From: an uncultured beta proteobacterium
GTDB lineage: Bacteria > Pseudomonadota > Gammaproteobacteria > Burkholderiales > Rhodocyclaceae
Assembly: GCA_903908065.1 (NCBI GenBank)
Contig: CAIVQO010000098.1
Span: 62,001-126,000 of the forward strand
Direction of reading: 5' to 3'
DNA length: 64,000 nt
Position numbers and translations under genes: made by a program. Under the pieces are notes generated by a model. It was not told where the DNA came from. It saw only the letters and a program-made list of their open reading frames with translations, and made no database searches. Within the stretch, counting starts at the first letter, position 1. Each line of letters begins with the position of its first letter. Shown here in pieces: positions 63,203 to 64,000 of the stretch.

Positions 63203-64000
63203 CTACATTCTGGCAATGCCAAAGGTATTGGATCGCAGGGTTCGTGCCTCGGCTTCGGCACAAATCGACAGGCAAAGGCCGAGGATGCGGCGGGTGTCGC
63301 GCGGGTCGATGATGCCGTCGTCCCACAAGCGCGCGGTGCCGAAGAGCGCCGTCGACTCGGCCTCCAGCCTGCGCCGCAGGCCTTCGCTCATGGCCGCCAG
63401 CGCGGCTTCGTTGACCGGCTGGCCGGCGCGTTCCTGTTTGCCGCGGCCGACGATTTCCATGACCTTCGCCGCTTGCGCCGCGCCCATTACGGCGGTGCGC
63501 GCCGAGGGCCAGGCGAAGATGAAACGCGGATCGAAGCCCCGCCCGCACATGCCGTAGTTGCCGGCGCCAAAGGAGCCGCCGAGCACCACGGTGAGCTTGG
63601 CCACGCGGGCGTTGGCCACGGCCTGAATCATCTTCGAGCCGTGCTTGATCGCCCCGGCACGTTCCGCCGCGGCGCCGACCATGTAGCCCGTGGTGTTCTG
63701 CAGGAAGATCAGTGGCGTGCCGCTCTGGTCGCAAAGCTGGATGAACTGCGATGCCTTGGTCGAGCCGCCAGGCTGGATTGGGCCGTTGTTGCCGATGATG
63801 CCGACGGCGTGGCCATGCAGGCGGGCATGACCGCAGACCGTGTCGGGCGAGTAGGCTGCCTTGAATTCGAGGAAGTCGGAAGCGTCGACCAGGCGGGCGA
63901 TGACTTCGCGCACGTCGTAGGGTTCGCGCTCGTCGGCGGGAACGAGGCCGAGCAGATCCACCGCGGGATACCGGGGTTCAGCAAATGCCAATTGTTCCGA
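63203..64000 (-). CDS. Acyl-CoA carboxylase beta subunit (carboxyltransferase), C-terminal half; 5' end outside window
   Basis: The frame is open to the right edge, so the first half of the gene is missing; about 265 codons are seen. The carboxyltransferase C-terminal domain has HGHAVGIIGNNGPIQPGGST, FLQNTTGYMVGAAAERAGAI, VLGGSFGAGNYGMCGRGFDP and FAWPSARTAVMGAAQAAKVM. These fit methylcrotonyl/geranyl-CoA carboxylase beta subunits (LiuB/AtuC group), which have the GYMVG and GAGNYGM stretches. It is the most upstream visible gene of the operon. Confidence 0.92.
   Translation of the reverse strand, partial: SEQLAFAEPRYPAVDLLGLVPADEREPYDVREVIARLVDASDFLEFKAAYSPDTVCGHARLHGHAVGIIGNNGPIQPGGSTKASQFIQLCDQSGTPLIFLQNTTGYMVGAAAERAGAIKHGSKMIQAVANARVAKLTVVLGGSFGAGNYGMCGRGFDPRFIFAWPSARTAVMGAAQAAKVMEIVGRGKQERAGQPVNEAALAAMSEGLRRRLEAESTALFGTARLWDDGIIDPRDTRRILGLCLSICAEAEARTLRSNTFGIARM

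Overview
The window is 64 kb of high-GC, densely coded bacterial chromosome. Gene content and order point to a betaproteobacterium, probably of the Rhodocyclales type. The supporting features are pilY1, glcDEF, a gph-trpEGDC block, yraN divergent from rsmI, dolP-gmhA, an MFS gene next to ssb, a class A RNase P RNA and a cytochrome cd1 nitrite reductase. This placement is inference; there is no 16S rRNA here. I found no tRNA, rRNA, insertion sequence, prophage or CRISPR array.

Layout. 1-6182: the end of pilY1, a TonB-like protein, then a same-strand cluster of five poorly known genes led by a DNA-binding-domain/ferredoxin-reductase fusion. 6206-7929 (minus): cytochrome b561 and two YceI proteins. 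8155-15971: a C2-acid block (hydroxypyruvate isomerase, glycerate 2-kinase, glycolate oxidase GlcDEF, an acyl-CoA synthetase). 15982-21001: corA, pntAB and a methyltransferase. 21056-31818: a Lys/Glu-repeat protein, uvrA, a TauE-type permease, a hybrid histidine kinase, an MFS carrier, ssb and an orphan TAXI receptor. 31860-37490: rfaE2, dolP, gmhA, a HIRAN protein, yraN, rsmI, pyrC, a DUF3025 gene and rnpB. 37626-45910: a stress protein, a TerC protein, and a FadR-type regulator divergent from a TRAP transporter with a 2-hydroxyacid dehydrogenase and an MFS carrier. 45907-54341: a CbiX chelatase, an unusual Crp/Fnr-PilJ fusion regulator, nirS, and an RND efflux pair. 54387-59132 (minus): gph and trpEGDC. 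59222-64000 (minus): an acyl-CoA carboxylase, acyl-CoA dehydrogenase and beta-keto acid cleavage enzyme operon, cut by the right edge.

How the parts fit. GlcDEF, Hyi, glycerate 2-kinase, the TRAP system and the hydroxyacid dehydrogenase suggest growth on small hydroxyacids. NirS, the CbiX-type chelatase (siroheme is a precursor of heme d1), the Crp/Fnr-PilJ regulator and a perfect TTGAC-N4-GTCAA box upstream of nirS suggest a denitrification locus with local control, perhaps by nitrate or nitrite.

Most notable observations: (1) the Crp/Fnr protein with a C-terminal PilJ/NarX-like sensor region beside nirS; (2) about eleven dispersed copies of a 25-bp sequence (RAAAGTCGGCGCYGG followed by YGAYACGGYG) in intergenic gaps and inside genes; (3) the ferredoxin-reductase fusion cluster, including an S24-type domain that appears to lack its catalytic lysine; (4) a small Trp-rich reading frame directly upstream of trpE; (5) several genes with a -10-like hexamer only 6-7 nt before the start codon, suggesting leaderless mRNAs.
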